A DNA stretch of 64,000 nucleotides from a methane-oxidizing endosymbiont of Gigantopelta aegis (GCF_016097405.1 NZ_JAEHGD010000002.1:135876-199875), one strand, 5' to 3'; positions 17,676-28,267 are shown, counted from the first letter of the stretch. Notes: generated by a model from the letters alone, not told the origin. Made by a program: numbers and translations.

Positions 17676-18778
17676 TGAACAGTACTGAAGAAATTATTGA
17701 AGACCTGCGTCATGGCCGCATGGTCATTATCATGGACGATGAAGACCGGGAAAATGAAGGTGATTTGGTTATGGCGGCCTCGTTTGTGCGGCCTGAAGAT
17801 ATCAACTTTATGGCACGCTATGGGCGTGGCCTGATTTGCCTGACATTGACGCCCGAACGCTGCCAGCAATTGCGATTGCCGCTGATGGTCAATGACAATC
17901 AGGCCGTACATTCAACAAATTTTACCGTTTCCATAGAGGCCGCCGAAGGTGTTACGACCGGAATTTCGGCGGCGGACAGAGCATTGACCATTCAAAAGGC
18001 CGTGGCTAAAGATGCTAAACCGGATGACTTGGTTCAACCGGGACATATTTTTCCGTTGATGGCGCAGCCCGGTGGTGTTTTGCATCGCGCAGGCCACACC
18101 GAAGCCGGTTGCGATTTAGCGCGCTTGGCCGGTCAAGAGCCTGCGGCGGTGATTGTTGAAATTCTGAATGAAGATGGCAGTATGGCAAGGCGGCCTGAGC
18201 TGGAAGTCTTTGCCAAACGGCATCAGCTCAAAATTGGCACCATCGCCGATTTGATTCAATACCGGATTCAGCACGAAAATACGCTAGAGCGTATCAGTCA
18301 ATGCCGCTACCCCACTGAATTTGGTGATTTCACCCTTTATGCCTATCAGGACAGAAATGACAACAATGTTCATTTGGCTCTGGTGATGGGCGATGTCGCC
18401 GGCGATGAGCCGGTATTGGTGCGTGTTCATGCGCGTAATGTATTAGATGATGTGTTTTTTTCCAAACGTTCGAGCAGTCATTTGCCTATTCGGGAAGCGA
18501 TGCGGAAAATTTCTGAAGAAGGCAAGGGCGTTTTGGTAGTAATCCGGCCGAGTGAAACCAATAAAGTATTGGTGGAACAAATTCACCGTTATCAAATGGA
18601 AGATAATGGCGTACAAATTCCGCATGAGAACAGCGAAGAAGGGCACTGGCGCACGACCGGCACCGGCTCCCGGATTCTGGCAGATTTAGGCGTTCGGCGC
18701 CTTAAAGTCATGGGCGCACATAAAAAATACAAAGGTCTGGCAGGCTTCGACCTGGAAGTGGTTGAGCATACTGAATAA
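17675..18778 (+). CDS. ribB: DHBP synthase with degenerate GTP cyclohydrolase II domain (RibBX type)
   Basis: 367 residues. The N-terminal 200 residues are 3,4-dihydroxy-2-butanone-4-phosphate synthase, with the acidic metal site MDDEDRENEGDLVMAA and GHTEAGCDLARLAG. The C-terminal half aligns by position to GTP cyclohydrolase II but lacks its zinc cysteines: where the enzyme has a cysteine triad after the VRVH motif, this reads VRVHARNVLDDVFFSKRSS with no Cys. It therefore probably supplies only the RibB activity, like the RibBX proteins known from other gammaproteobacteria; a separate RibA should exist elsewhere. Confidence 0.93.
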   Translation: MNSTEEIIEDLRHGRMVIIMDDEDRENEGDLVMAASFVRPEDINFMARYGRGLICLTLTPERCQQLRLPLMVNDNQAVHSTNFTVSIEAAEGVTTGISAADRALTIQKAVAKDAKPDDLVQPGHIFPLMAQPGGVLHRAGHTEAGCDLARLAGQEPAAVIVEILNEDGSMARRPELEVFAKRHQLKIGTIADLIQYRIQHENTLERISQCRYPTEFGDFTLYAYQDRNDNNVHLALVMGDVAGDEPVLVRVHARNVLDDVFFSKRSSSHLPIREAMRKISEEGKGVLVVIRPSETNKVLVEQIHRYQMEDNGVQIPHENSEEGHWRTTGTGSRILADLGVRRLKVMGAHKKYKGLAGFDLEVVEHTE

Positions 18779-18800
18779 CATATAACTTAAAGAGAACACT

Positions 18801-19268
18801 ATGAACATAATAGAAGGCAATTTATCCGCCGCAGGCGGCAAATTTTGTTTGGTTTCTTCACGCTTTAATAGCTTTATCGTGGAGCAACTGGAATCAGGAG
18901 CGATCGATGCATTAGTTCGACATGGCGCAAGTCGGGATGATATTACTTTAGTTAAGGCGCCGGGTGCATTTGAATTACCGATGGTGGTTCAACGAATCGC
19001 CGCACAAAAACAATTTGATGCGATTATCGCACTCGGTGCCGTCATTCGGGGCGGAACGCCACATTTCGAATATGTCGCCGGCGAATGCGTCAAAGGTATT
19101 GCCAATGTCTCTTTGAAATATGATGTGCCGGTGTCATTTGGTGTATTAACCGTTGATAGCATCGAGCAGGCGATCGAACGCGCGGGGACTAAGGCGGGCA
19201 ATAAAGGCGCAGAAGCGGCATTGTCAGCGGTTGAGATGGTCAGCTTGTTTAACAACCTGAGTGCCTGA
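18801..19268 (+). CDS. ribH: 6,7-dimethyl-8-ribityllumazine synthase
   Basis: Condenses the RibD product with the RibB product. 155 residues with [54 protein letters not shown] and the late block [26 protein letters not shown]-like ribosome binding sequence precedes the ATG. The stop overlaps the nusB start (TGATG). Confidence 0.97.
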   Translation: MNIIEGNLSAAGGKFCLVSSRFNSFIVEQLESGAIDALVRHGASRDDITLVKAPGAFELPMVVQRIAAQKQFDAIIALGAVIRGGTPHFEYVAGECVKGIANVSLKYDVPVSFGVLTVDSIEQAIERAGTKAGNKGAEAALSAVEMVSLFNNLSA

Positions 19269-19708
19269 TGAGTTCTTCAAAAAGTAAAGCGCGGGAATGT
19301 GCTGTGCAAGCCCTGTATCAATGGCAGGTCTCGGGGGATAGTTTAAGCCGGATTCATGACTATTTTATCGAGCAGGAATTTTTAAAAGGTGCGCAAAAAA
19401 GTTATTTTTATGATTTATTTCATGGCATACCAGCAGAGCTAGATGTCATTGATAAAACCTTGGCAGAGTTTGTCGATCGGCCGGTGGAAAAGCTTGACCC
19501 TGTGGAGCGGGCCATTTTACGTCTCGGCACTTACGAGCTGATTAAGCGGCTGGATACGCCATACCGCGTGATCATCAACGAAGGCGTAGAACTGGCTAAA
19601 GCCTTTGGTGCAGAAGGCAGCCATAAATATGTCAATGGCATTTTGGATAAAGTTAGCCAGAAAACGCGGGCGGCTGAAATTAAAGCTCGGCAACAAAAGC
19701 GGAAATAG
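19268..19708 (+). CDS. nusB: Transcription antitermination factor NusB
   Basis: RNA-binding partner of NusE in rRNA antitermination. 146 residues: SKARECAVQALYQWQVSG at the N-terminus and the conserved block DPVERAILRLGTYEL, then VIINEGVELAKAFGAEGSH and VNGILDKVS. The usual position between ribH and thiL is kept. Confidence 0.97.
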   Translation: MSSSKSKARECAVQALYQWQVSGDSLSRIHDYFIEQEFLKGAQKSYFYDLFHGIPAELDVIDKTLAEFVDRPVEKLDPVERAILRLGTYELIKRLDTPYRVIINEGVELAKAFGAEGSHKYVNGILDKVSQKTRAAEIKARQQKRK

Positions 19709-19710
19709 TC

Positions 19711-20643
19711 TTGAGCGCGGCGGAATTCGATCTGATAGCGCGTTTTTTTGATTGGCCTGCAAAGCACAAGCTCAATCGACTTAGCGTCGGTGATGATTGT
19801 GCCTTGTGTTGTGTGCCGGCAGGTCATGAACTGGCGGTCACAACCGACACGATGGTTGCGGGCGTGCATTTTTTTGAAACCGTTAAACCCGCATTTTTGG
19901 GTCATAAATTACTGGCAGTTAATTTAAGCGACCTGGCTAGCATGGGGGCGGAGCCTTTTGCCGTCACATTGGCACTGACCTTGCCCCGTGTCGATGAAGA
20001 CTGGCTGGCTGATTTTAGTGCAGGCTTGCGCCAGTTGGCGGAACGCTACTCAGTAGATTTAATCGGTGGCGATACCACATCCGGCCCATTGACACTGACC
20101 CTCCAGGCCATGGGTATTGTGCCGGAAGGTTTGGCCTTGCGGCGCGATGGTGCGCAGCCGGGTGACCTGATTTATGTGACCGGCACATTGGGGGGTGGCG
20201 GATTGGGGCTGAAAATTGCCCAAGGCTATCAAAGCATTCTGCCAGAAATGGCACTGCAGCGTTTTCATTGTCCAGAACCGCAGCTGAAACACGGCCTAGC
20301 CTTACGCGGAATTGCCAGTGCCTGTATTGATATTTCCGATGGCCTGGCCCAGGATCTCGGCCATATTCTGGCTAAAAGTAATGTCGGCGCCTGTCTTGAT
20401 TGGGAACAAATCCCCTTGAGTGCCTCGGTTCGGGACTATATTGAACAAACGGGTGATTGGCAACTACCTATTTCAGGTGGTGATGATTATCAGCTTTGTT
20501 TTACCGTTCCTCCAGAAAAACAGCATCAATTAACCACAGATTACACGCGGATTGGTGTGATCGAAGCGCAACCCGGTCTTCGGATTAACAGGCAAGGCAA
20601 AGCTCAAACGATTCAGGCAAAAGGTTATGAACATTTTTCTTAA
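19711..20643 (+). CDS. thiL: Thiamine-monophosphate kinase
   Basis: Phosphorylates thiamine monophosphate to the diphosphate cofactor. 310 residues: EFDLIARFFDWPAKH, VGDDCALCCVPAGHELAVTT (Mg-ATP site), NLSDLASMGAEPFAVTLAL, DLIGGDTTSGPLTLTLQAMG, and the late block SGGDDYQLCFTVPP. Starts with TTG 19711, two bases after the nusB stop; there is no better ATG. It overlaps pgpA by 17 bases. Confidence 0.95.
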   Translation: MSAAEFDLIARFFDWPAKHKLNRLSVGDDCALCCVPAGHELAVTTDTMVAGVHFFETVKPAFLGHKLLAVNLSDLASMGAEPFAVTLALTLPRVDEDWLADFSAGLRQLAERYSVDLIGGDTTSGPLTLTLQAMGIVPEGLALRRDGAQPGDLIYVTGTLGGGGLGLKIAQGYQSILPEMALQRFHCPEPQLKHGLALRGIASACIDISDGLAQDLGHILAKSNVGACLDWEQIPLSASVRDYIEQTGDWQLPISGGDDYQLCFTVPPEKQHQLTTDYTRIGVIEAQPGLRINRQGKAQTIQAKGYEHFS

Positions 20644-21124
20644 AAAGAATTACGGCCAGGCCCGGCTCTCGGCCAAGCAAATTATGACTGATCCGGTTTT
20701 GTTTCTGGCTTTTGGCTTTGGTTCCGGCTTGTCAAAATATATGCCCGGGACTCTGGGAACCCTGGCTGCCATTCCGCTCTATTGGGTGTTTTATCAGGCC
20801 GGCTTTGTCGCCTACAGCATCTTGACTGTAATAGTCATCTTGTCTGGTATCTGGATTTGTGAGCAGGCCGCGCAAAAACTAGACTGCCATGATTTTGGCG
20901 GTATCGTTTGGGATGAAGTGGCTGGTCTATTGATCACCCTGTGGTGGATACCTTTCAGCGGGCAGAATATCGTTATCGGATTTGTTTTGTTTCGGATACT
21001 GGATATTCTTAAGCCGTGGCCGATTAAATGGATTGACCGCAAAGTTCAGGGTGGCTTGGGTATTATGCTCGACGATGTGTTGGCTGGAGTTTTGGCGGGT
21101 ATGTTGTTAATGATATTTTTCTGA
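20627..21124 (+). CDS. pgpA: Phosphatidylglycerophosphatase A
   Basis: Membrane phosphatase of phosphatidylglycerol synthesis. Up to 165 residues; the conserved part begins at FGFGSGLSKYMPGTLGTLAA, with the catalytic block GGIVWDEVAGLLITL and FRILDILKPWPIKWIDR. ATG 20627 overlaps thiL by 17 bases; ATG 20684 (MTDPVLFLAF) is an equally plausible start. This is the last gene of the riboflavin-linked operon. Confidence 0.94.
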   Translation: MNIFLKKNYGQARLSAKQIMTDPVLFLAFGFGSGLSKYMPGTLGTLAAIPLYWVFYQAGFVAYSILTVIVILSGIWICEQAAQKLDCHDFGGIVWDEVAGLLITLWWIPFSGQNIVIGFVLFRILDILKPWPIKWIDRKVQGGLGIMLDDVLAGVLAGMLLMIFF

Positions 21125-21440
21125 CCGAAGCCGCACGGGGCCATGTGTTTTGCCAGGTAATGTTGTTTTAAACATCTGAGTTAACATGGATGAAAAAGAT
21201 AATTTAAGGTGCTAACTAGAGTCGGATTTGATTCCGCGACAGATAATATCGAATATCAGGGATTATAGACAGGATAATTTTTTAACCGGGCAATTTTTCC
21301 TGAATGTACTGTGAATACCGTCGAATATGCAGGAATGGTTGCTTGATAATAATTATGTTAGATTTTTTCCTGACATGATCAAATTGTTTTAAGTGTTAAA
21401 ATAGGAAAGTCTTACTACCTAACAATGAGGAACTGTTACA
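21125..21440. other. Intergenic stretch at the border of the accessory island
   Basis: About 316 AT-rich bases between pgpA and a DNA methyltransferase remnant. I see no gene, no tRNA and no clear terminator. Base composition falls noticeably compared with the riboflavin operon, marking the left edge of the accessory region. Confidence 0.5.
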
Positions 21441-22291
21441 TTGGAAGCATACTTTAAAAAAAACAAGGTTAGATTGTATCTCGGCGATGCAATCAAAGCC
21501 CTAAACCAACTGCCAGATGAGAGTATTGATCTTATTTTCGCTGATCCACCTTATAACCTATCAAATGATGGTTTTACTTGCCATGCAGGAAAAAGGGTAA
21601 GCGTAAATAAAGGAAAGTGGGATAAAAGTCAAGGAATTGATTCAGATTTAAAGTTTCATTATTCTTGGATAGAGGCTTGCAATCGCGTTTTAAAACCAAA
21701 TGGTTCATTATGGATTTCTGGTACATATCATTCTATTTATGTTTGTGGTTATGCTTTGCAGAAGCAAGGTTGGCATATTATAAATGATATTTGTTGGTAT
21801 AAACCAAATGCTGCTCCTAATTTATCATGCCGCATGTTTACAGCGAGTCATGAAACCTTGCTTTGGGTAAAAAAAACTAAAAAGCCAAACATACTTTTAA
21901 CTACGAAGCTATGAAGTTTGGTGACTTTCCTAATGATGTAATAAAAAACCAGAGAAACAAATGCGTAGTATCTGGGCAATAGGAACACCAAAAATGGAGA
22001 GAAAAAAAATACGGTAAACATCCTACACAAAAACCAGAGTCATTATTAGATAGAATAATTATCGCGTCATCTAATGAGGGTGATATTATTCTTGACCCAT
22101 TTTGTGGAAGTGCAACCACGGGTGTTTCTGCTTTAAAATATCAGCGTAAATTTATAGGTATTGATTCTGAGAAAGAATATTTAGATAAACTTGCTATTCC
22201 AAGACTTTCAGATGTATTAGAAAAAAATAAATCAAATGTAAAAGTTTTACAGGTGAGTGAAAATAACGCTTATTACGACATATTACCGTAG
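21441..22291 (+). pseudogene. DNA adenine methyltransferase, DpnIIB-like, frameshifted
   Basis: The first 150 residues match a beta-type N6-adenine methyltransferase like DpnIIB (GATC): LYLGDAIKALNQLPDESIDL, the catalytic DPPY in FADPPYNLSNDG, and NGSLWISGTYHSIYVCGYAL. After about 21880 the frame is lost; the rest continues in other frames: SIWAIGTPKM, GKHPTQKPESLLDRIIIASS, and the SAM-binding motif ILDPFCGSATTGVSAL. At least three indels, all within A-runs or beside one, separate the pieces; correcting them would give about 280 residues ending at TAG 22289. Start is TTG 21441 with GAGGAA upstream. GATC specificity is inferred from similarity. Confidence 0.8.
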
Positions 22292-22298
22292 GATAAAC

Positions 22299-22377
22299 AT
22301 GGAACGAACAGAGGCAGTACAAAAATTACAGCAATTAGTGGGTAAAGAACTTCATCAATTGGCAAATGAGTATGGAG
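22299..22377 (+). pseudogene. Start of a MutH/Sau3AI-type restriction endonuclease gene, truncated by IS3
   Basis: ATG 22299 opens MERTEAVQKLQQLVGKELHQ and continues about 26 codons before the IS3 element. The helix-rich start with LVGKELHQLANEYG resembles the N-terminus of MutH/Sau3AI-like GATC endonucleases, and its place right behind a GATC-type methyltransferase fits a type II restriction-modification pair. The fragment is too short for certainty. Downstream codons up to 22463 belong to the IS. Confidence 0.5.
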
Positions 22378-24041
22378 CGCTAAATGTCAACCAACCTGTC
22401 GCATTTTTTGCAATAATTTACGAAATGAATTTTATTAAGCTGCTTGACATTCTGTTGTGTTGAAATTTTCCTTATCCGGATTAAGATAAACATGGCCAAT
22501 GGGCGTTAAATTTCGTGTTTGTCGTCCATTCCATCGCTCTGGATTGTCTCTTTTTGCTTGCTCGATGACTCGTTTTCTTTTTTCGAGTACGGCGCTGTCT
22601 AAGCCGTTATGGCGTTGGTTGGGTGTTACAAACTTGAGCGCACTGTGTTGATGTTCATTGTTGAACCAACAAACGAAAGCTTCAACCCAGTTCCTGGCTT
22701 CGCTTAATGTTTTAAAAGGGTTTTCTGGAAAGGTATGATGATATTTGACTGTTTTAAATAACGATTCTGAATAAGGATTATCATTACTGACACGAGGTCT
22801 GCTGAACGACGTGGCAATGTCTAAATCGACCAATTTGGCCCTTAATGTTGCGCCTTTCATCGGACTGCCGTTGTCAGAATGTATCACCAATTGCTTTTTG
22901 TCGATGTTTTCCCGGCGAGCGATATCTTCGATCAAATCAGCAGCGTGTGCGCTTGATTCGGCATCATGAACTTGCCAGCCTACGATTTTCCGACTATAGA
23001 TGTCCATCACCATGTAGAGGTAAAAATACTGCCCTTTGACGGGGCTTAATAAATACGTAATATCCCACGAGTAGATTTGATTGGCCTGTGTGGCTTTGAG
23101 TGACTGCGGTTTATTATGCTGACCTGCGGCTCCTTTAGCTCTGTGCTTAAGCTGGTTGTGGGCTTTCATGACACGATAAAGGTTGATTCTGATGCGAGAT
23201 AGCAGCCCAAATCCAATAACCTCGGAACGATTTGATGCGGCGTTAAAGCGCTGTATTCCGGTTTATTAATCACGGTGATGATTTCTTGCTTGATGGCCTC
23301 GGATAATTGATTGTGCACAGGCGCTGTATTGTGCAGTCGTAGGTCTTCTGAGAGTCCTTCTCCCCGGTTCCAACGCTGATAGGTTCGAGCTGATATACCC
23401 ACCAGTTCACAGGCTAATTTCTGCCGCGCTCCATTGTCAACGGCTTCATCAATGAGTGCGCTGTAGTGTTGGCGATCTGAGTAGGCGATTAATCGGCCGC
23501 CTTTTCCCCCAGATCGCTTGGCACTTTTTTGATAACACCAGTAAAGCCGCTGTTTCTGATAACGCTTTCTCTTTGCGGTTTAGCTCCTTATGCAAACGCT
23601 TGTTTTCTTGTTTGAGTTTTGTTTGCGCCTGTTTATATACGGATTCTGTTGATTTAGATTCTGACAAAAATTCCGCTTTCCAGGTATTTAGATGATGTAA
23701 GTAGATGCCTTGTTCACGACAATAGGCGCTAGCCTGATCATCGGTGAGATGATGACAATGAACAATGGCTTCAAAACGTTCTACTGTATTCCAATCTTGA
23801 GGGCTTTTTTCTTTTGACATGTTTGACTCTGTTTTTCGAGTTGATTTTTCTTAGCTAACCGAATCCATTTTTGAAGTGTGGAGTAACCCACACCTAAAGT
23901 AACTGCAATTTGCTTTAGCGATTGTTCTGGTCTTCTGGATAATGCTTTTCTACTGATTGTACTTTAAATTCTTGGCTAAATACGCTCATTTTTGTCTCCT
24001 GATTTAAAATTTCCTAGGCGACAGGTATGTTGACATAGGGG
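22378..24041 (-). mobile_element. IS3-family insertion sequence, copy A
   Basis: 1664 bp. The ends share the inverted repeat TGTCAACxxACCTGTCGC (at 22385 and, reversed, ending at 24035); bases common to all copies extend to CGCTAAA on one side and TAGGGG on the other. Encodes an IS3 transposase on the minus strand: an N-terminal helix-turn-helix (SLKQIAVTLGVGYSTLQKW), coiled coil, then an rve integrase domain (SWDITYLLSPVKGQYFYLYM, VMDIYSRKIVGW, IHSDNGSPMKG). The frame is broken here by single-base changes in A/T runs (near 23187, 23526 and 23946) relative to copy B. No target duplication is visible. Confidence 0.92.
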
Positions 24042-24484
24042 TTACGGCGGTCGGGACAATACCGTGACTGGACAAGAACGGGCAGATTTTATGTCGATGC
24101 GACTAAGCATGACGGTACCACTGTATTTTTCCACCAAGCAAGATAAAGCGTTGTCGCAGCGAAGACAGGAACTGATTCAGCGCAAATATGCCTTGCAGGA
24201 TGAGTGGAACCAAGTACGTGAAGACATTTCCAGAGCCGTCAGTGATTTTCGGCGTTCAAAAACCAAACCGTACTGTTCAATAGCGGCATCATTCCACAAG
24301 CTAGACAAACGGTAGCGTCAATGCTGTCAGGCTATCAAGTGGATAAGGTCGATTTTCTGAATCTGGTTCGAAGCCAGATCACTTTGTACAACTATGAAAT
24401 CCAATACTGGAAAGTTTTAACGGAAGCCAATCAGGCATTGGCTCAATTGACCGCCATGATTGGCAAGGAAGATATTTATGAATA
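24042..24484 (+). pseudogene. C-terminal remnant of a CusC/TolC-type outer membrane efflux protein
   Basis: Only the last 145 or so codons survive, cut by IS3 copy A. GQERADFMSMRLSMTVPLYF and the coiled-coil stretch EWNQVREDISRAVSDFRRS are typical of heavy-metal RND outer membrane factors. The frame breaks in an A-run near 24265; with one base restored it continues FNSGIIPQARQTVASMLSGY, VDFLNLVRSQITLYNYEIQY and ends LTAMIGKEDIYE at TAA 24482. The end overlaps the start of cusB. Confidence 0.8.
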
Positions 24485-25505
24485 AGTCGATAGTCATTGC
24501 TGTTGTGATGCTGTTGGTGGGATTTGGTTTAGGGAGCTGGCTGGATGGCATACTTCAGAATGAACCTTATCCCATTGGGCATAAGAATATGCCTGAAGAT
24601 ACTAAGGAGAAGGCAACAGAACGTAAAATTTTGTTTTACCGCAACCCGATGAATCCCTCAGTGACTTCGCCGGTGCCAGCTAAAGATTCTATGGGCATGG
24701 ACTATGTGCCGGTTTATGCCGAAGAGAAAAAACCAAAACAGCGCAAAATTCTGTTCTATCGCAGTCCAATGAATCCTTCTGTGACCTCACCCGTCCCAGC
24801 AAAAGATGCGATGGGTATGGATTATGTGCCGGTTTATGCTGATGACGATCAATCGGCTGATGAGCCTTCCGGCACTGTCAAGATTGATGGCACTGTTCAG
24901 CAGCAAATTGCTGTCAGAACCACCAAAGCGGTGCGAGATGTATTGTCCCGGACGGTTCGCGCTGTCGGTCGGGTAGATTATGATGAGGAGATGCTGGTTC
25001 GCTTGCATCCTAAAATCGAAGGCTGGGTGGAAAAACTGTTTGTCGATAAAACTGGTCAGTGGGTCAAGGAAAATACCGAATTGTTGAGTATTTATTCGCC
25101 TCAACTGGTGACCAGTCAGCAGGAATATTTATTGGCACTTAATAATTTGAAAGCTTTGGAAAAAGTCCGGTTGCCGATATTCGGCGAGGGGCTGAAGAAT
25201 TGGTGAAAAGTTCTCGGGAAAGATTGCTGTTGCTCGATGTCCCCTTGCATCAAATCAGAGAATTGGAACGTACCCGTAAAATCAAGAAAAGCTTGCATAT
25301 TCATACGCCTGCCAGTGGCATTGTCATGAATATCGGTGTGCGGGAAGGGCAATATGTCACGCCTGCGACCGAACTTTATATGATTGCTGATCTGCATAAG
25401 GTTTGGGTGTATGCCGATATTTATGAATATGAACTTCCTTGGGTCAGGCCGAATGATCCGGTTGAAATGCAACTGGCCGGGGTGCCCGGGAAGACATTCA
25501 AAGGC
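24478..25505 (+). pseudogene. cusB: CusB-type periplasmic adaptor, frameshifted and truncated by IS3
   Basis: Membrane fusion protein of a heavy-metal RND efflux system. It starts at ATG 24478 (MNKSIVIAVVMLLVGFGLG, one anchoring helix) and then has two copies of a heavy-metal-binding repeat, KILFYRNPMNPSVTSPVPAK and KILFYRSPMNPSVTSPVPAK, each ending GMDYVPVYA; these are the CPMHP-type domain without its cysteine. The barrel-sandwich part follows (RTVRAVGRVDYDEE, GWVEKLFVDKTGQWVKENT). One G is missing from a G-run at about 25190; the next frame continues AEELVKSSRERLLLLDV, HTPASGIVMNIGVREGQYV. Codons stop at the IS3 boundary after LAGVPGKTFKG. Confidence 0.85.
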
Positions 25506-27169
25506 CCCCTATGTCAACATACCTGTCGCCTAGGAAATTTTAAATCAGGAGACAAAAATGAGCGTATTTAGCCAAGAATTTAAAGTACAATCAGTAGAAA
25601 AAGCATTATCCAGAAGACCAGAACAATCGCTAAAGCAAATTGCAGTTACTTTAGGTGTGGGTTACTCCACACTTCAAAAATGGATTCGGTTAGCTAAGAA
25701 AAATCAACTCGAAAAAACAGAGTCAAACATGTCAAAAGAAAAAAGCCCTCAAGATTGGAATACAGTAGAACGTTTTGAAGCCATTGTTCATTGTCATCAT
25801 CTCACCGATGATCAGGCTAGCGCCTATTGTCGTGAACAAGGCATCTACTTACATCATCTAAATACCTGGAAAGCGGAATTTTTGTCAGAATCTAAATCAA
25901 CAGAATCCGTATATAAACAGGCGCAAACAAAACTCAAACAAGAAAACAAGCGTTTGCATAAGGAGCTAAACCGCAAAGAGAAAGCGTTATCAGAAACAGC
26001 GGCTTTACTGGTGTTATCAAAAAGTGCCAAGCGATCTGGGGGAAAAGGCGGCCGATTAATCGCCTACTCAGATCGCCAACACTACAGCGCACTCATTGAT
26101 GAAGCCGTTGACAATGGAGCGCGGCAGAAATTAGCCTGTGAACTGGTGGGTATATCAGCTCGAACCTATCAGCGTTGGAACCGGGGAGAAGGACTCTCAG
26201 AAGACCTACGACTGCACAATACAGCGCCTGTGCACAATCAATTATCCGAGGCCATCAAGCAAGAAATCATCACCGTGATTAATAAACCGGAATACAGCGC
26301 TTTAACGCCGCATCAAATCGTTCCGAGGTTATTGGATTTGGGCTGCTATCTCGCATCAGAATCAACCTTTTATCGTGTCATGAAAGCCCACAACCAGCTT
26401 AAGCACAGAGCTAAAGGAGCCGCAGGTCAGCATAATAAACCGCAGTCACTCAAAGCCACACAGGCCAATCAAATCTACTCGTGGGATATTACGTATTTAT
26501 TAAGCCCCGTCAAAGGGCAGTATTTTTACCTCTACATGGTGATGGACATCTATAGTCGGAAAATCGTAGGCTGGCAAGTTCATGATGCCGAATCAAGCGC
26601 ACACGCTGCTGATTTGATCGAAGATATCGCTCGCCGGGAAAACATCGACAAAAAGCAATTGGTGATACATTCTGACAACGGCAGTCCGATGAAAGGCGCA
26701 ACATTAAGGGCCAAATTGGTCGATTTAGACATTGCCACGTCGTTCAGCACCTCGTGTCAGTAATGATAATCCTTATTCAGAATCGTTATTTAAAACAGTC
26801 AAATATCATCATACCTTTCCAGAAAACCCTTTTAAAACATTAAGCGAAGCCAGGAACTGGGTTGAAGCTTTCGTTTGTTGGTTCAACAATGAACATCAAC
26901 ACAGTGCGCTCAAGTTTGTAACACCCAACCAACGCCATAACGGCTTAGACAGCGCCGTACTCGAAAAAAGAAAACGAGTCATCGAGCAAGCAAAAAGAGA
27001 CAATCCAGAGCGATGGAATGGACGACAAACACGAAATTTAACGCCCATTGGCCATGTTTATCTTAATCCGGATAAGGAAAATTTCAACACAACAGAATGT
27101 CAAGCAGCTTAATAAAATTCATTTCGTAAATTATTGCAAAAAATGCGACAGGTTGGTTGACATTTAGCG
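25506..27169 (+). mobile_element. IS3-family insertion sequence, copy B (inverted relative to copy A)
   Basis: 1664 bp, same length as copy A and nearly identical, in opposite orientation. The best preserved reading frame runs from ATG 25558 (MSVFSQEFKVQSVEKALSRR) through the helix-turn-helix and most of the rve domain to 26763 in a single frame, so the element does not seem to need a -1 frameshift. A 2-base deletion near 26747 (TTCAGCACCTC against TTCAGCAGACCTC in copies A and C) splits off the last 110 residues (SNDNPYSESLFKTVKYHHTF, FVCWFNNEHQHSALKFVTP). No target duplication is seen. Confidence 0.93.
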
Positions 27170-28267
27170 GTTTTACAACGTGTTTCAAAACAAATTGAAA
27201 TGGCGATGAAAACCCTGCCGGAAACAATATCAGCCTTTGGGGATCGTACTGTCGGCGGTTATTATCTGGATTTTGATATCGACCGGGAAAAAGCTTCTCG
27301 ATACGGTTTGACAGTCGGTGATGTGCAGGATGTGATACAAAGCGCTATAGGCGGCATGAATATCACCGAAACGGTAGAAGGATTGGAACGTTACCCGGTT
27401 AATCTGCGCTATCCGCGTGAACTGCGTGATGACATGGAAAGCCTGAGCCGGGTTTTGATTCCCACGCCGCTGGGTGCGCAGATTCCGATTACGATGGTCG
27501 CCAAGCTGGAATTACGAAGAGGACCACCGTCGATTAAAAGTGAAGACGCCAGACCCAATGCCTGGATTTATGTAGATATCAGTACATCCGATATTGGTGG
27601 ATTTGTGGCCAAAGCCAAACAGGTATTGGAAGAACAAGTTGATATTCCGGTGGGTTATACCGTTACTTGGTCAGGTCAGTTTGAGTACATGGAACGAGCC
27701 GCCAAGCGTTTGAAAATAGTCGTGCCGATTACCTTGATGGTCATTTTCTTTTTACTCTATCTGACCTTTGGCAACATGACAGAGCCCGTTATTGTGATGT
27801 TAAGCGTACCTTTTGGATTGATTGGAGGAATCTGGATAGTTTATGTCTATGGCTTTAATTTATCCGTAGCTGTTTATGTCGGCTTTATCGCCCTGGCAGG
27901 TACGGCGGCGGAAACAGGCGTTATGGTGCTCAATTTTATTGATATAGAAATTGCTAAATTACGAGAGCGCAAACAACGGCTTTTATCCTCGTTAGAAATT
28001 AAAGAGGCTGTTGAATCAGCAACCGCTTTGCGCGTTCGGCCCGTTGCCATTACCGCCTTTTCCACCATGATTGGATTGGTACCCATTATGTGGAGTACCG
28101 GTACCGGTGCGGATGTAACGCAACGGATTGCTGCACCTGTGCTAGGGGGTATGTTTACGGTGTTATTGTTGACCTTGCTGGTTTTCCCTGTCATTTACAG
28201 TTTGGTGTTACAGCTCCAGGAATGGCGGAAAAGGCAGGCGCTGAATACAAGCCATTCCACCCATTAA
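27170..28267 (+). pseudogene. cusA: C-terminal third of a CusA/CzcA-type RND efflux pump
   Basis: The first codon after the IS reads VLQRVSKQIEMAMKTLPETI, then YYLDFDIDREKASRYGLTVG, GYTVTWSGQFEYMERAAKRL and the last six membrane helices (VVPITLMVIFFLLYLTFGNM, GFIALAGTAAETGVMVLNFI). This is the end of a heavy-metal efflux RND transporter, about 366 of 1040 residues. The end of cusB and roughly the first 670 residues of cusA are missing, so the IS marks a deletion of about 2.5 kb and not a simple insertion. The remaining frame is undamaged. Confidence 0.9.

Noticed and set aside
22257-22463. A 68-codon protein running from the restriction gene start into IS3
   Set aside because: Only about 26 codons are host sequence; the rest (MNFIKLLDILLC) is translated IS3 end, so it is a junction product.
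25558-27112. Domesticated transposase as part of the metal-efflux operon
   Set aside because: Same element occurs at 22378 and 63252 in unrelated contexts with the same ends, so it is an ordinary IS3 copy.
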